NCBI GenBank assembly: GCA_028277105.1
Contig: JANQHO010000120.1
Span: forward strand, 1-64,000
DNA: 64,000 bases
From: Owenweeksia sp.
GTDB taxonomy: Bacteria > Bacteroidota > Bacteroidia > Flavobacteriales > Schleiferiaceae
Direction of reading: 5' to 3'
Below, piece after piece: positions 45,118-55,102 of this stretch. The notes under the pieces are model-generated. The model was not told where the DNA came from, ran no database searches, and saw only the letters and a program-made list of their open reading frames with translations. A program made the translations under genes and the position numbers. The stretch's first letter is position 1, and the number at the start of each line of letters is the position of its first letter.

Positions 45118-45579
45118 TTAACAGATGGTTTCAATAATATTTTGATGACCATTAAAGCTAAACATTTCTCCGGCCTCCTTTAGCAGCATAGCCTGGGCTA
45201 CAGGAGAGGAAGGCGCTACTACGAAAACGTTTTGCCCTTCTACCTCAATGGGACCTAAACCAATGGCCAAAAAGTATAGCCCCTGTTCTGTTTTTACCAA
45301 AGCCCCGCTTTCCACTTTTTGGTGTTTTTTCCGGTAGGGGACCTGTATTAACGCGTTTCTGGCTTTTTGGATCTCACGGAGCTGTTTACCTAGTTTTTCT
45401 TGCTCCAACTGTATCATAGCCCGGCCGGTTTCGTGTTTATCTCCAGCCGTACTTTTAGCTTCAGAGGCCAGGGCTTCTTGGGTATCAGCCATAGCCTGCT
45501 TGAGTTGCAACAGTTTCTGTTCTAGCTGTTGTAGGCATAAATGAAAGAGCTGTTCTTTGAATTCCCGGAGGCTGATCAC
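45118..45579 (-). CDS. GreA/GreB-like transcription elongation factor-related protein
   Basis: 153 residues from a GTG at 45579 (MISLREFKEQLFHLCLQQLE); an open frame with TTG at 45669 extends upstream but does not look conserved. The N-terminal coiled coil includes AMADTQEALASEAKSTAGDK and HETGRAMIQLEQEKL. A C-terminal FKBP-like half follows (SGALVKTEQGLYFLAIGLGP, VFVVAPSSPVAQAMLLKEAG). This is the short Bacteroidota Gre-related family that databases often mislabel as 3-oxoacyl-ACP synthase. It probably acts on RNA polymerase. Confidence 0.75.
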   Translation of the reverse strand: MISLREFKEQLFHLCLQQLEQKLLQLKQAMADTQEALASEAKSTAGDKHETGRAMIQLEQEKLGKQLREIQKARNALIQVPYRKKHQKVESGALVKTEQGLYFLAIGLGPIEVEGQNVFVVAPSSPVAQAMLLKEAGEMFSFNGHQNIIETIC

Positions 45580-45703
45580 TTGTAAAGAGCTATTATTGTT
45601 TAGCGAATGAAGTAAAAATATATACCGGCCAATATTACAAAAGAAGCTAAAACAATTTTTTACTGCCAATAAATCGTAATACTACAGAACCTAATATTTA
45701 TAA

Positions 45704-45728
45704 CAAAAAACTGCCCCCGGAGGGGCAG
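45704..45728 (-). terminator. Terminator of the CBM-PKD protein gene
   Basis: CTGCCCC-(TCCG)-GGGGCAG stem with TTTTTT on the minus strand (stem 45711-45728). An almost identical hairpin follows the paralogous gene at 56944. Confidence 0.8.
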
Positions 45729-45759
45729 CTATCAAAGGCCTGTAAGGGAAAATCTGCTG

Positions 45760-47157
45760 TTATTGCTTGATGAACTTCTTTTTATAGGTCTTCCCATTTA
45801 CCTCTATATTAAGGATGTACAACCCGGCCGGTAAGGCAGTTGTATTGAGGATAAGTTCACGGGAACCTTGCTCTAGGGTTGCTTGTTTCGACAGATCAGT
45901 AAACAGCTGGCCCGAACTGTCAAAGATATGAACTGATCCCACCCTGGGTTTTTCAGCTACATTGCCGATGTTGATGCGAAGGGAACCGTTATTGGGATTG
46001 GGGAACAGCTCCAGATCCTGAGTATGAGCTTCCCTTGTTCTGGAATTAACCGGAGTATTTTGTTTAATGATACGCGCCTGAGGGCCGGTGCAGCAATCTT
46101 CTTCTATTATAACCTCATCGCATACTTCATAGGTACAGCATTGTCCTTTGCCATCAATGGCTAATACCTTAAGGCATACGGTATAGGTTCCCGTACCGCC
46201 AAAGGTATGCAAAGGATTGGGGTCATTGGAAGTTGTACCGTCCCCAAAATCCCAATGGTAACCAATTACCCGTCCATTGGTGGAGATGTTCCTGGTAAAC
46301 TGGAAAGAACAATTGTCGGTCTTTTTTATTGTGAAGTCCCCACTGATATCGCAAGGGCCTATCTCACAACTTACTTCGATTTCTATACATTTTTTGTCAG
46401 AGCAACAATCTCCCTGGGCATTGATGGCATAGGTGGTAAGGCACACGGTATACACACCGTTTTTGGAATAGTAATGCACCGGGTTGGGATCGGTAGAGGT
46501 GGCTCCATCACCAAATTCCCAGAAATAACCCACAATTTGAGTACTGCCGTTACTCGGGGCAGACAGGGCGGTAAACTCCCATTCGCAAGTGTTTCTATTG
46601 ACCTGAGCATCGAAATCACTGTCTACCAGGCAGGGCTCTATGACGGTAATCAGCTCCAGGTCGTCCAGGTTAAAGTCTGTTGCTAAGCCGGAGTTAACCT
46701 GCCTGATCTCCAGGTTTATATTGGTAACAGCTCCACCGGTGGTAAAATTAACGGGCTGATTTTGCCAGGCGCCAGTAGGAGTAAAGATGAAGTCCCCCTG
46801 GCTTACCCCGTCTACGAATACCTCTACATGAGCTGTACTACCAGTTCTGGGATCTATCCAAAAGGAGAAGTCGTAGTTGGTGTTAGGGTTTACGTTTACG
46901 TTTTGACCCCATACTAAATTACCTTGGGTGCTGTCATTACGTCCATCCAGGCGCATTAGGCTGTCCCCGGGCTGATCGTGGCTGGTGCGGCCGTTCCAGC
47001 CTGTGTTCACAATATCGTGGGTGTAGGTCCCAAACCCTTCAGGATAGTTTGTATTAAAAGTAGGCGGGTTGTTTCCGGCTTCAAAGTCTCCGTTGTTGAT
47101 CTGTGCATACCCCAGGGTAGCTCCCAGGAACATTGCAATTAATAGAGTTTTTTTCAT
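45760..47157 (-). CDS. Secreted carbohydrate-binding-like, PKD and T9SS protein
   Basis: 465 residues. Signal peptide (MKKTLLIAMFLGATLGYA). Residues ~19-170 form a carbohydrate-binding-like jelly roll (INNGDFEAGNNPPTFN, WGQNVNVNPNTNYDFSFWID). Two PKD domains follow (~175-260 with FWEFGDGATSTDPNPVHYYS; ~265-350 with HWDFGDGTTSNDPNPLHTFG). A T9SS type A sorting domain ends it (ELFPNPNNGSLRINI, ending KKFIKQ). It is displayed or released through T9SS. The gene at 56944-57765 is a shorter paralogue lacking both PKD domains. Confidence 0.9.
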   Translation of the reverse strand: MKKTLLIAMFLGATLGYAQINNGDFEAGNNPPTFNTNYPEGFGTYTHDIVNTGWNGRTSHDQPGDSLMRLDGRNDSTQGNLVWGQNVNVNPNTNYDFSFWIDPRTGSTAHVEVFVDGVSQGDFIFTPTGAWQNQPVNFTTGGAVTNINLEIRQVNSGLATDFNLDDLELITVIEPCLVDSDFDAQVNRNTCEWEFTALSAPSNGSTQIVGYFWEFGDGATSTDPNPVHYYSKNGVYTVCLTTYAINAQGDCCSDKKCIEIEVSCEIGPCDISGDFTIKKTDNCSFQFTRNISTNGRVIGYHWDFGDGTTSNDPNPLHTFGGTGTYTVCLKVLAIDGKGQCCTYEVCDEVIIEEDCCTGPQARIIKQNTPVNSRTREAHTQDLELFPNPNNGSLRINIGNVAEKPRVGSVHIFDSSGQLFTDLSKQATLEQGSRELILNTTALPAGLYILNIEVNGKTYKKKFIKQ

Positions 47158-47949
47158 GATTACTTGAAATTTTAAATTATTAATGATCTGAAAGTAGGAA
47201 GAGGGATTATTTTCTAAAAGCTATAATATATGAATGGGACTTTTTAATACTACAATGTGGTATATGAAAACAGGAACGTTTTAAAGTGAAATATAAATAT
47301 TAATTTTTTGATGCTATTGGGATATCAAAATATTAAATAAATTATTTGTGAAAATTCTAATATCATAATTATATGATAATGTGTTGTGAAAAGGAAATAT
47401 AAAAAAATAATTACCAGCTTAATTGTTGCTAATTCTCCTGATTGTAAAAAGTGTTAAGGGATTCTTGCTTACGTAATATTTGTCTGAAATTATATACATC
47501 TGACAGTTTACCTATTCATTATAAATAAGTCGAATGATCTTTTTATAAAGCTTTTCATAGCTCACAATAAAAAATGGTAATCAAATTATACCCTAAGGTG
47601 AAGAATGTATAAATTAATATAATGACATTAAAAAATAGTTCACCAGATAATTCTTTGTATAAATAAATAGGTAAGATTCGGTTAACTTAATTTCAATTCT
47701 GTAAGTAGCTTTTTTATAGCGATTTTATATTAATGTAAAATTTTGTTTACGTGAGTAAATTGCCGATTTCGATTAAAAAAATAGCGTATTCAGGATGGAA
47801 TTAACCTTTTAAATGATGGATACAACCGTATTCAGAGTTTTAATTTTTGAGGCTCCCCGATAGGCTACTTTCACCCTGTTCGACTCGTGGATTTGGTCAA
47901 GAAAATAAAATCCAATCTCTAATTAACCTGAAATTAAATCATTACAATT
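47158..47949. other. Long AT-rich intergenic region between two divergent surface-protein genes
   Basis: 792 bp, very AT-rich, no convincing ORF. It must hold the promoters of the minus-strand CBM-PKD gene and the plus-strand tail-fibre/propeller operon. The 9-mer CGTATTCAG occurs twice (47785-47793, 47827-47835), 42 bp apart, or four helical turns. I saw no exact TAnnTTTG promoter. Confidence 0.45.
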
Positions 47950-49857
47950 ATGAAAAGCAGACTACTAAGACCGGCTATTGCCGTGATTTTACTTTCTTGT
48001 GTTACTTCAATGTATGCCCAGGATTGGCTACCTCCTTTTGCCAATGAAGAGGAAGATATAACGAGGAGAGGAAGGGTTTCCCTGGGGCTTTGGAACCATC
48101 AATCTTTTGACCCTTTTAACTACACTCGCCTGTTGGTTACACCCTATGTAAATACTGCTACCCACCCGAGTTCAGAGGCTGGCATGATCGGCCACTTGCA
48201 AAGCGGTCGATTCGGTGAGGAGTATGGCGCTCAGTGGATCGGTATAGGCATGTTTAATCAGGGAAGTCATTTCGGCAATTATGGGATGAGTATTTACAGA
48301 GGAGAAATGTTCAGTAATCACTTTGTTGAAACCACTAGCGGGAATGTTCTCTTACAGTGGGGTGGCGACATGAGCCGAAAAATGTTATTTCAGTATCGCG
48401 ATCCAGTTTTACCAGATCCAGCTACTTTGATGAGCTTTCAATACAATGGTACAGAAGGATATATAGGTGTGGGACTTGATCCTATTTACAATGCCACCGA
48501 AAGACTGGATATTAACGGCCGCCTCAGGGTAAGAACTATTGATGAGGATGCTTCCCAACAAGCTACCCGTGTTCTTTTAGCGGATAATGACGGGGTAGTT
48601 CAATTCCGCGATATTAATACTCTAGGTGGAGGCCAGGGCGGGCAAGACGCGGATTGGGCCGTTAATGGGAATAACATGACCAGCATTCCTACTGGCAATG
48701 TAGGTATAGGTACGACTACTCCTAATGCTAGGCTACATGTAAATGGAGCTATACGCGCTGCCGGCTTACCCTTTGGGCAAACTACACTTCCTTACTGGAC
48801 TGACCTGGAGACTGGTTTTTTCACTACGATTGGTAGCGATGGTGGAGGGCTGTTTGCCTGGGACCAGGATGCTCCACTAAATGATCATGCTGACCTGGTA
48901 TTGTACTACGGGGATGATCACAATGTTGACTTGCGGATCATCAAAACTTCCTGGACAGGCTCGGAGCAAATTTTTACCGATGTAATGACTTTTAAAGCGA
49001 ATCAGCTAGTGGGTATCAATACTACCGACCCCACCGAAAGGTTGGATGTTAACGGTTCACTCCGGGTACGTAATATAACCCAGGATGATAATTTAGATAA
49101 CTTTCTGGTTGCCGATGCCAATGGAGTTATACATTACCGTACCGTCAATTCTTTGGGTGGGAGTGAGTATTGGGCGCTCAATGGAAATAATTTGACTCCC
49201 ATACCAAGCGGAAATGTAGGTATTGGTGTTAGTACACCCCTTGAAAAACTTGAAGTAAATGGAAATTTTCGTCTCTCCAACAGCAGCGGGATAAGCACTA
49301 TTAAAACCGGTTTACTTAGCAATGAGTTAAACCTATACGTTGCTAATGATGCTATAGACAGTCCAACATACATCGAAATGAAAAATAATGGTAATGGAGA
49401 GGGGAATCTTAAACTGGCCGGTACTTCCGTGGATTTCTATTACAATACTAATAATACCAGTAGAGGTGATTATGGTATGAGTTTGAAATCCACCGGCCAG
49501 TTAGTAATTGGTAATGTTGCTGGTCTGGATACAGATAGCGATGTGTATAAGTTATTTGTAGAAAAAGGTATCCGCACGGAGCTCCTACGGGTAGACCTTC
49601 AGGGTGATTGGTCTGATTATGTATTTGAGGATGATTATGAATTAAAGAGCATAGCTGAGGTACAGGATTATGTAAAAACCTACAAGCACTTACCTGGCAT
49701 GCCCTCTGCCGCTGAAGTGGGAGAAAAAGGCATAAATGTAGCTGAGATGGATGCCCTATTGCTGCGTCAGCTGGAAGAGATATGGCTACACCTGATGGAA
49801 TTGCAAGAGGAAAACGAAGCTTTAAAAGCCGAAGTGGAGCACCTGAAAAGTAAATAG
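47950..49857 (+). CDS. Tail-fibre-like secreted protein
   Basis: 635 residues. Signal peptide (MKSRLLRPAIAVILLSCVTS then MYA). The middle has repeats of GNVGIGTTTPNARLHVNGAI type: NVGIGTTTP, VGINTTDPTERLDVNGSL and NVGIGVSTPLEKLEVNG, which form trimeric beta structure in phage-fibre-like adhesins. The C-terminus (~555-635) has WSDYVFEDDYELKSIAEVQD, a YKHLPGMPSAAEV stretch and a coiled coil (EEIWLHLMELQEENEALKAE). This is the usual Bacteroidota tail-fibre-domain end. There is no T9SS sorting domain. The next gene starts 2 bp after it, so it leads the propeller operon. Confidence 0.85.
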   Translation: MKSRLLRPAIAVILLSCVTSMYAQDWLPPFANEEEDITRRGRVSLGLWNHQSFDPFNYTRLLVTPYVNTATHPSSEAGMIGHLQSGRFGEEYGAQWIGIGMFNQGSHFGNYGMSIYRGEMFSNHFVETTSGNVLLQWGGDMSRKMLFQYRDPVLPDPATLMSFQYNGTEGYIGVGLDPIYNATERLDINGRLRVRTIDEDASQQATRVLLADNDGVVQFRDINTLGGGQGGQDADWAVNGNNMTSIPTGNVGIGTTTPNARLHVNGAIRAAGLPFGQTTLPYWTDLETGFFTTIGSDGGGLFAWDQDAPLNDHADLVLYYGDDHNVDLRIIKTSWTGSEQIFTDVMTFKANQLVGINTTDPTERLDVNGSLRVRNITQDDNLDNFLVADANGVIHYRTVNSLGGSEYWALNGNNLTPIPSGNVGIGVSTPLEKLEVNGNFRLSNSSGISTIKTGLLSNELNLYVANDAIDSPTYIEMKNNGNGEGNLKLAGTSVDFYYNTNNTSRGDYGMSLKSTGQLVIGNVAGLDTDSDVYKLFVEKGIRTELLRVDLQGDWSDYVFEDDYELKSIAEVQDYVKTYKHLPGMPSAAEVGEKGINVAEMDALLLRQLEEIWLHLMELQEENEALKAEVEHLKSK

Positions 49858-49859
49858 GG

Positions 49860-51563
49860 ATGAGAACACGGGCAATCTCTCTGAAGGCTGGTGTTTCTAT
49901 TGCCTTTGCCGTTGCATGTTTTTTGACCTCAACTGCTATACAGGCGCAACAACACATGCGCAGCAACTTCTGGTATTTTGGTAAAAATGCCGGTATCGAT
50001 TTTAATTTGGATGGGAATGGTATCCCTGAACCTATTGAGGGCTCACTTAATCATTACGAGTGTGCTGCCAGTATATCTGATGAGGAAGGAAAACTACTTT
50101 TCTACACTGATGGTAGAACTGTTTACGATAAATCTGATACCAAAATGCGAAACGGAGAAAATTTAGATGGGGCTTACTCTGAATCACAAGTTTTAATAGT
50201 ACCTCATCCAGGGAATTCAGATTTGTATTACATTTTTACAACAGGTGCAGGTGCTTCAATAGATCATGAGTATTCTTTGGTTAATATGAAATTGAATGGT
50301 GGTTTGGGAGATGTAGAACCTTTGCAAAAGAATATACCTTTAAATATGGCTTCTAATATGATGGAGCAAATTTCGGGTATTGCTTGCTCAAATGGAGATA
50401 TTTGGATTATTACTCATAGGATGAATAGTAAAAAATTCTTAGCCTATAAAATTGATACATATGGCTTACATAATGCCCCAATAGAATCAATAGCAAATCT
50501 ATTTGCAACTTCTACAGGTCCAGGTGCGATCAAATTTTCTCATGATGGTACTAAGATTGTTATGAATAGAAAAAGAAGTAGTGGTGATGTCGTTATATTC
50601 GATTTTGATTCTACCACTGGACTGGTTTCGACCGATCCCGTAATAATAACGACTTCTTTAGATATGATTTATGGTGTTGAATTCTCCCCTGATAATACAA
50701 AGCTTTATGTGGCAGGTAAAGATATTATTCAAATCGATCTATCTAATAATTACACTCAAACTGTTTTTCAGCCTTCATCTATTGACGGATGGGCTTATAA
50801 TTTATTATTAGGGCCTGATGGGAAAATATACTCAAGTACTATTGGAAACTCATTAAATGTCATTAACTATCCCAATCGGGTTGGAGTAGAAGCTGAGTTT
50901 GTTCAAGAGGGGTTTACTTTGTTACCTGGAACATCATCTGGAGGCTACTCACTACCTAATTTTGTTCAGAATTACACGGTTCTACCTTGCACTTCTTCGT
51001 TGGTATTCAACAGTGATAATCAGCTTCCAGACTATGTAACCATGGTTTCAGATTTTATTAGGGCGGGTAGTGCTTATAACAGTGGAGATAAAAATCGAAT
51101 CAAAACAGTAAAATCTGGCTCAGCTTTATATACTATACTTCAAGCAGGGAATTATGTGGAATTAGGCCATAACTTTGAAGTAAAGCCTTTGGCTAGAACA
51201 TTCTTTAAGGCTTTTATTACAGTATCCTGTAACAGTCCTGCATGTAATAGTGGTACAGGCAAAAGATCAATAGAAGTAGAGAGCACTGATGAAGAAAGCA
51301 AGGTCATCGACTTGCACCTCTTTCCTAACCCATTGCATAGTAGTGAATTACAACTGGAATACACCCTGGCAGAAGATAAACCGGTGAGCATTTTTCTTTA
51401 CAATGCCGTAGGGCAGGAAGTCAGGCGTTTACTAGATGGTACAAGGCCAGGAGCCGGTTCTTATTCCCATAGCTTCAATGTATCCGATCTGGCTTCAGGC
51501 ATTTATACCTGCCGTATGCAGGCCGGGGAAAAAGTGATCAATCGAAAGCTGATAGTACAGTAA
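49860..51563 (+). CDS. Secreted beta-propeller T9SS protein, copy 1
   Basis: 567 residues. Signal peptide to ~30 (STAIQAQQ). Residues ~32-375 form a propeller-like domain (NFWYFGKNAGIDFNLDGNGI, VEFSPDNTKLYVAGKDII, LLLGPDGKIYSSTI). Residues ~380-460 match the 3-coathanger stack (LQAGNYVELGHNFEVKP). An acidic linker after GKRS precedes the T9SS type A domain (LHLFPNPLHSSELQLEYTLA). It starts 2 bp after the tail-fibre gene. Probably a surface-displayed binding protein; the ligand is unknown. First of four tandem copies. Confidence 0.9.
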   Translation: MRTRAISLKAGVSIAFAVACFLTSTAIQAQQHMRSNFWYFGKNAGIDFNLDGNGIPEPIEGSLNHYECAASISDEEGKLLFYTDGRTVYDKSDTKMRNGENLDGAYSESQVLIVPHPGNSDLYYIFTTGAGASIDHEYSLVNMKLNGGLGDVEPLQKNIPLNMASNMMEQISGIACSNGDIWIITHRMNSKKFLAYKIDTYGLHNAPIESIANLFATSTGPGAIKFSHDGTKIVMNRKRSSGDVVIFDFDSTTGLVSTDPVIITTSLDMIYGVEFSPDNTKLYVAGKDIIQIDLSNNYTQTVFQPSSIDGWAYNLLLGPDGKIYSSTIGNSLNVINYPNRVGVEAEFVQEGFTLLPGTSSGGYSLPNFVQNYTVLPCTSSLVFNSDNQLPDYVTMVSDFIRAGSAYNSGDKNRIKTVKSGSALYTILQAGNYVELGHNFEVKPLARTFFKAFITVSCNSPACNSGTGKRSIEVESTDEESKVIDLHLFPNPLHSSELQLEYTLAEDKPVSIFLYNAVGQEVRRLLDGTRPGAGSYSHSFNVSDLASGIYTCRMQAGEKVINRKLIVQ

Positions 51564-51608
51564 AGGTAGGAAGAGAGAAAGCTATTGTCAAACCCTTTAA
51601 TCATTGAG

Positions 51609-53294
51609 ATGATGAACTTAGTTTCTTTTAAAAAAAATACAATATTCTTTCTGATCTTCCTTTGTTTTTCTGCTTTACATGGCCAACAACATTTCAGAAG
51701 TAATATCTGGTATTTTGGTAAAAATGCCGGTATCGATTTTAACCTGGATGGGAATGGTGTCCCGGAACCTATCAGAGGGGAACTTGATCACTTTGAAGGA
51801 ACAGCATCTATATCGGACGAAATGGGGAATTTGCTATTCTACTCCGATGGGATAACGGTTTATGATCGCAATGGCGATATGATGCCTGAAGGAACAGGTT
51901 TAGGTGGAGATTATTCTGCAGCACAGATGTTGATCGTACCTCATCCCGGTGACCCTAACCTGTATTATATCTTCACTGCGGACGCTCATGAGGATGATGA
52001 TATAGTTGAACATGAATTTACTTTGGTAGACACGAGCCTGAATGATGGATTGGGTGATGTTCTTCAAAAGAATGAGCCGTTAACCGATGCATCGGGGAAT
52101 ATGGCAGAAGCCATTTGCGGTGTAGCATGTCCCAATGGAATAAGCTGGATTATTACTCATAGATGGAATAGCAACAAATTTTTGGCATACAAGATCGATA
52201 AAAACGGATTGCATAACACTCCTGTTGAATCAGAGGTAGGGCCAGCTTTAACTGAACGAAGAAATGGAAAGATGAAATTTTCTCACGATGGTACTAAAAT
52301 CGTAACTACTGATATTAAAATAGGGGATCCAACGGAGATTATGTTATGTGACTTTGACCCGGTTTCGGGGAAAGTGCGAAATCCAGAGATAATTTCACTT
52401 CCACTTTATATCAGTTCCAGTATTGAATTCTCCCCAGATAATACTAAACTGTATGTGGCAAACGCGGATTTAATTCAGATTGACTTAGTGAACAATAATG
52501 CGCAATTCTCTTTTCCAAGAGATTACCATAGAGTTGGCAGATTAGCATTAGGGCCTAATGGGAAAATATATTGTACAAGCAATACACGGGAAGCACTACA
52601 TGTAATTAACGAGCCTAACCGAGTTGGAATAAGAGCGAATTTTGTTATTAATGGATTTCAGTTATTACCGGGAACAAGCACAAGATCCTCTCTACCTGAT
52701 TTTATGGCAAACTTAACAATCCCTGAATGCACTGTTTCAGAAGTGTACAATAATAATGATCAGCTTCCCTATTTACTAACCATGGTTTCAGATTTCATTT
52801 GGGCAGGTAGTAGTTATGATGGAGGTAATGCATCTTTAATGGTAGCTTCAGGTTCAGCCAACACTACTACTCTTCAGGCAGAAAATTATGTAGAACTAGG
52901 CCCTGATTTTGAAGCAAAGCCTTCAGCCAATACTTACTTTTTAGCGTTGATTTCCCCTTGTTATAGTTCTGCCTGTAACGGGGGGGCTGGAAAAAGATCA
53001 ATGGAAGAAGAAAGTACAGAGGAAGAAGACGAGTTTGCCGATCTGTATCTCTTTCCCAACCCATTATATGGTAGTGAATTACAACTGGAATATACCCTGG
53101 CAGAAGATCAGCCGGTGAGTATTTTTCTGTACAATGCCGTAGGGCAGGAAGTCAGGCGTTTACTAGATGGTGTAAGGCCAGGAGCAGGTTCTTATTCCCA
53201 TAGCTTTAATGTATCCGATCTGGCTTCAGGCATTTATACCTGCCGTATGCAGGCCGGGGAAAAAGTGATCAATCGAAAGCTGATAGTACAGTAA
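51609..53294 (+). CDS. Secreted beta-propeller T9SS protein, copy 2
   Basis: 561 residues from ATG 51609. An in-frame TTG at 51585 adds 8 residues that are not signal-peptide-like. Signal peptide MNLVSFKKNTIFFLIFLCFS. Same layout as copy 1: propeller (WYFGKNAGIDFNLDGNGVPE), 3-coathanger stack (LQAENYVELGPDFEAKPS), acidic linker after GKRS, T9SS domain. Its 3' third is nearly identical at DNA level to copy 1, while its 5' end and upstream 45 bp match copy 3, so it is a mosaic. Confidence 0.9.
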   Translation: MMNLVSFKKNTIFFLIFLCFSALHGQQHFRSNIWYFGKNAGIDFNLDGNGVPEPIRGELDHFEGTASISDEMGNLLFYSDGITVYDRNGDMMPEGTGLGGDYSAAQMLIVPHPGDPNLYYIFTADAHEDDDIVEHEFTLVDTSLNDGLGDVLQKNEPLTDASGNMAEAICGVACPNGISWIITHRWNSNKFLAYKIDKNGLHNTPVESEVGPALTERRNGKMKFSHDGTKIVTTDIKIGDPTEIMLCDFDPVSGKVRNPEIISLPLYISSSIEFSPDNTKLYVANADLIQIDLVNNNAQFSFPRDYHRVGRLALGPNGKIYCTSNTREALHVINEPNRVGIRANFVINGFQLLPGTSTRSSLPDFMANLTIPECTVSEVYNNNDQLPYLLTMVSDFIWAGSSYDGGNASLMVASGSANTTTLQAENYVELGPDFEAKPSANTYFLALISPCYSSACNGGAGKRSMEEESTEEEDEFADLYLFPNPLYGSELQLEYTLAEDQPVSIFLYNAVGQEVRRLLDGVRPGAGSYSHSFNVSDLASGIYTCRMQAGEKVINRKLIVQ

Positions 53295-53339
53295 AGGCAG
53301 GAAGAGAGAAAGCTATTGTCAAACCCTTTAATCATTGAG

Positions 53340-55046
53340 ATGATGAATTTAGTTTCTTTTAAAAAAAATACGATAATCTTTCTGATCTTCCTCTGTTTTT
53401 CTGCTTTACATGGCCAACAACATTTCAGAAGTAATATCTGGTATTTTGGTAAAAATGCCGGTATCAATTTTAAATTGGGCACCGCCTGTCCTCCTGAGCC
53501 TATTAGAGGACCGTTTGAAACTTATGAGGCAGCGGCCGTTATGTCTGATCTGGAAGGTAATGTATTATTTTCAACCGATGCAGTAACAGTTTATGACCGC
53601 AATGGCGATCCAATGCCTAATGGAAGTGGCTTGGCTGGTAGCATTTCTGAAAAACAGGTATTGATCATGCCACATCCCGGTAACCCTGATCAATACTACA
53701 TTTATACCACGGGCGAAGGAATACCGCTGGTACATGAGTATACTTTGATCGATATGAGCCTGAATGATGATTTGGGTGATGTGGTTATGTCTCCTTTACC
53801 ACAAAAGAACTTACCGTTGGCAGGCGCTACTCAAATGATAGAAGGAGTTACCGGTATCGTTTGTGCTGATAAGAGTTGGATAGTTTCACAAGTATTTGAT
53901 GATAATAAATATCTGGCCTATAAGGTAGATCACAACGGACTTCATGCTAATTCTCCAGAAGTGTCGAAAATAGGGCCGGTTTCAGGCAATACTACAAACT
54001 CCATGAAGTTTTCTCATGATGGGGCTAAGATTGCCATAGAACATTTTAAATACAGGGCTCCATTAGAAAAAGCGTTATTGCTAGGCGATTTTGATCTTAG
54101 TACAGGAGAAATCTTTGATATGGATACAATAATACTTGAAGACGAAACAATAACCGGTTTTGAGTTTTCCCCTGATAATACAAAACTATATGTTGCTGCT
54201 TTTTATAAAATTATTCAAGTTGATTTAGCCAATAATAATACTCAAACAGTTATTTACTCTGATCGGGATCACTCCTATTTTTCGGGTTTGTCACTGGGCC
54301 CCGATGGAAAAATATATGTAGCATCAATTAGGCGTTCTATTTTAAGTGTTATTAATCAACCTGATATGGCTGGTACTGCAGCAGATTTTGACTTCAACGG
54401 TTTTCGATTATTAAGAGGTACTGCTACGGTTGTAGGTTTTATAAATTTTGTCCAGAATTATACTGTTTCCACTTGTACAGATATAATGCTAAGCTATACT
54501 AACAATGATCAATTACCCGATCTTTTCACTTCAGCTTCAACCTCTATTAAGGCAGGTAGTGGTGTTGGGTCTTCAACCGTAACTTCAGGTACTACTAATA
54601 AAACTAGCCTTCAGGCTGGAAATTATATAGAATTAAGCCCCAATTTTGAAGCAAAGCCTTCAATAGAGGCATATTTTTCAGCTTACATTTCTCCTTGTAA
54701 TGGCTCAATATGTAGTGGCGGTTCCGATAAAAGATCAATGGAAGGAGCAAACATGGTGGAAGAAAACAGCGAAGAAGAAAGAGAAGTTATCAGTCTGCAA
54801 CTCTTTCCCAACCCATTGAAAAGTAGTGAATTACAACTGAAATACACCCTGGCGGAAGATAAACCGGTGAGCATTTTTCTGTACAATGCTGTAGGGCAGG
54901 AAGTCAGGCGTTTGGCAGATGGTATAAGGCCTGGAGCTGGCTCTCATTCTCACACTTTTGATGTTTCCGGCCTGGCAGCCGGTATTTATACCTGCCGTAT
55001 GCAGGCTGGGGAGAAAGTGGTGAACCAAAAACTGGTAGTGCCGTAA
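53340..55046 (+). CDS. Secreted beta-propeller T9SS protein, copy 3
   Basis: 568 residues from ATG 53340, with the same duplicated leader and 45-bp spacer as copy 2. The propeller diverges early (FKLGTACPPEPIRGPFE in place of FNLDGNGVPEPI). The 3-coathanger part is LQAGNYIELSPNFEAKPS, and the acidic linker after DKRS is the longest of the four (MVEENSEEERE). Its T9SS end matches copy 4 rather than copy 2. Function presumed the same: surface display and ligand binding. Confidence 0.9.
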   Translation: MMNLVSFKKNTIIFLIFLCFSALHGQQHFRSNIWYFGKNAGINFKLGTACPPEPIRGPFETYEAAAVMSDLEGNVLFSTDAVTVYDRNGDPMPNGSGLAGSISEKQVLIMPHPGNPDQYYIYTTGEGIPLVHEYTLIDMSLNDDLGDVVMSPLPQKNLPLAGATQMIEGVTGIVCADKSWIVSQVFDDNKYLAYKVDHNGLHANSPEVSKIGPVSGNTTNSMKFSHDGAKIAIEHFKYRAPLEKALLLGDFDLSTGEIFDMDTIILEDETITGFEFSPDNTKLYVAAFYKIIQVDLANNNTQTVIYSDRDHSYFSGLSLGPDGKIYVASIRRSILSVINQPDMAGTAADFDFNGFRLLRGTATVVGFINFVQNYTVSTCTDIMLSYTNNDQLPDLFTSASTSIKAGSGVGSSTVTSGTTNKTSLQAGNYIELSPNFEAKPSIEAYFSAYISPCNGSICSGGSDKRSMEGANMVEENSEEEREVISLQLFPNPLKSSELQLKYTLAEDKPVSIFLYNAVGQEVRRLADGIRPGAGSHSHTFDVSGLAAGIYTCRMQAGEKVVNQKLVVP

Positions 55047-55102
55047 ATGTTGTAAGTACAAGCAGTTGATCAATATTATCTGGAAATCAAACCTGTTAAA
55101 CC

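Noticed and set aside
45118-45579. 3-oxoacyl-ACP synthase
   Set aside because: The protein is too short and lacks any ketosynthase motif; the coiled coil plus FKBP-like half fits the Gre-related family.
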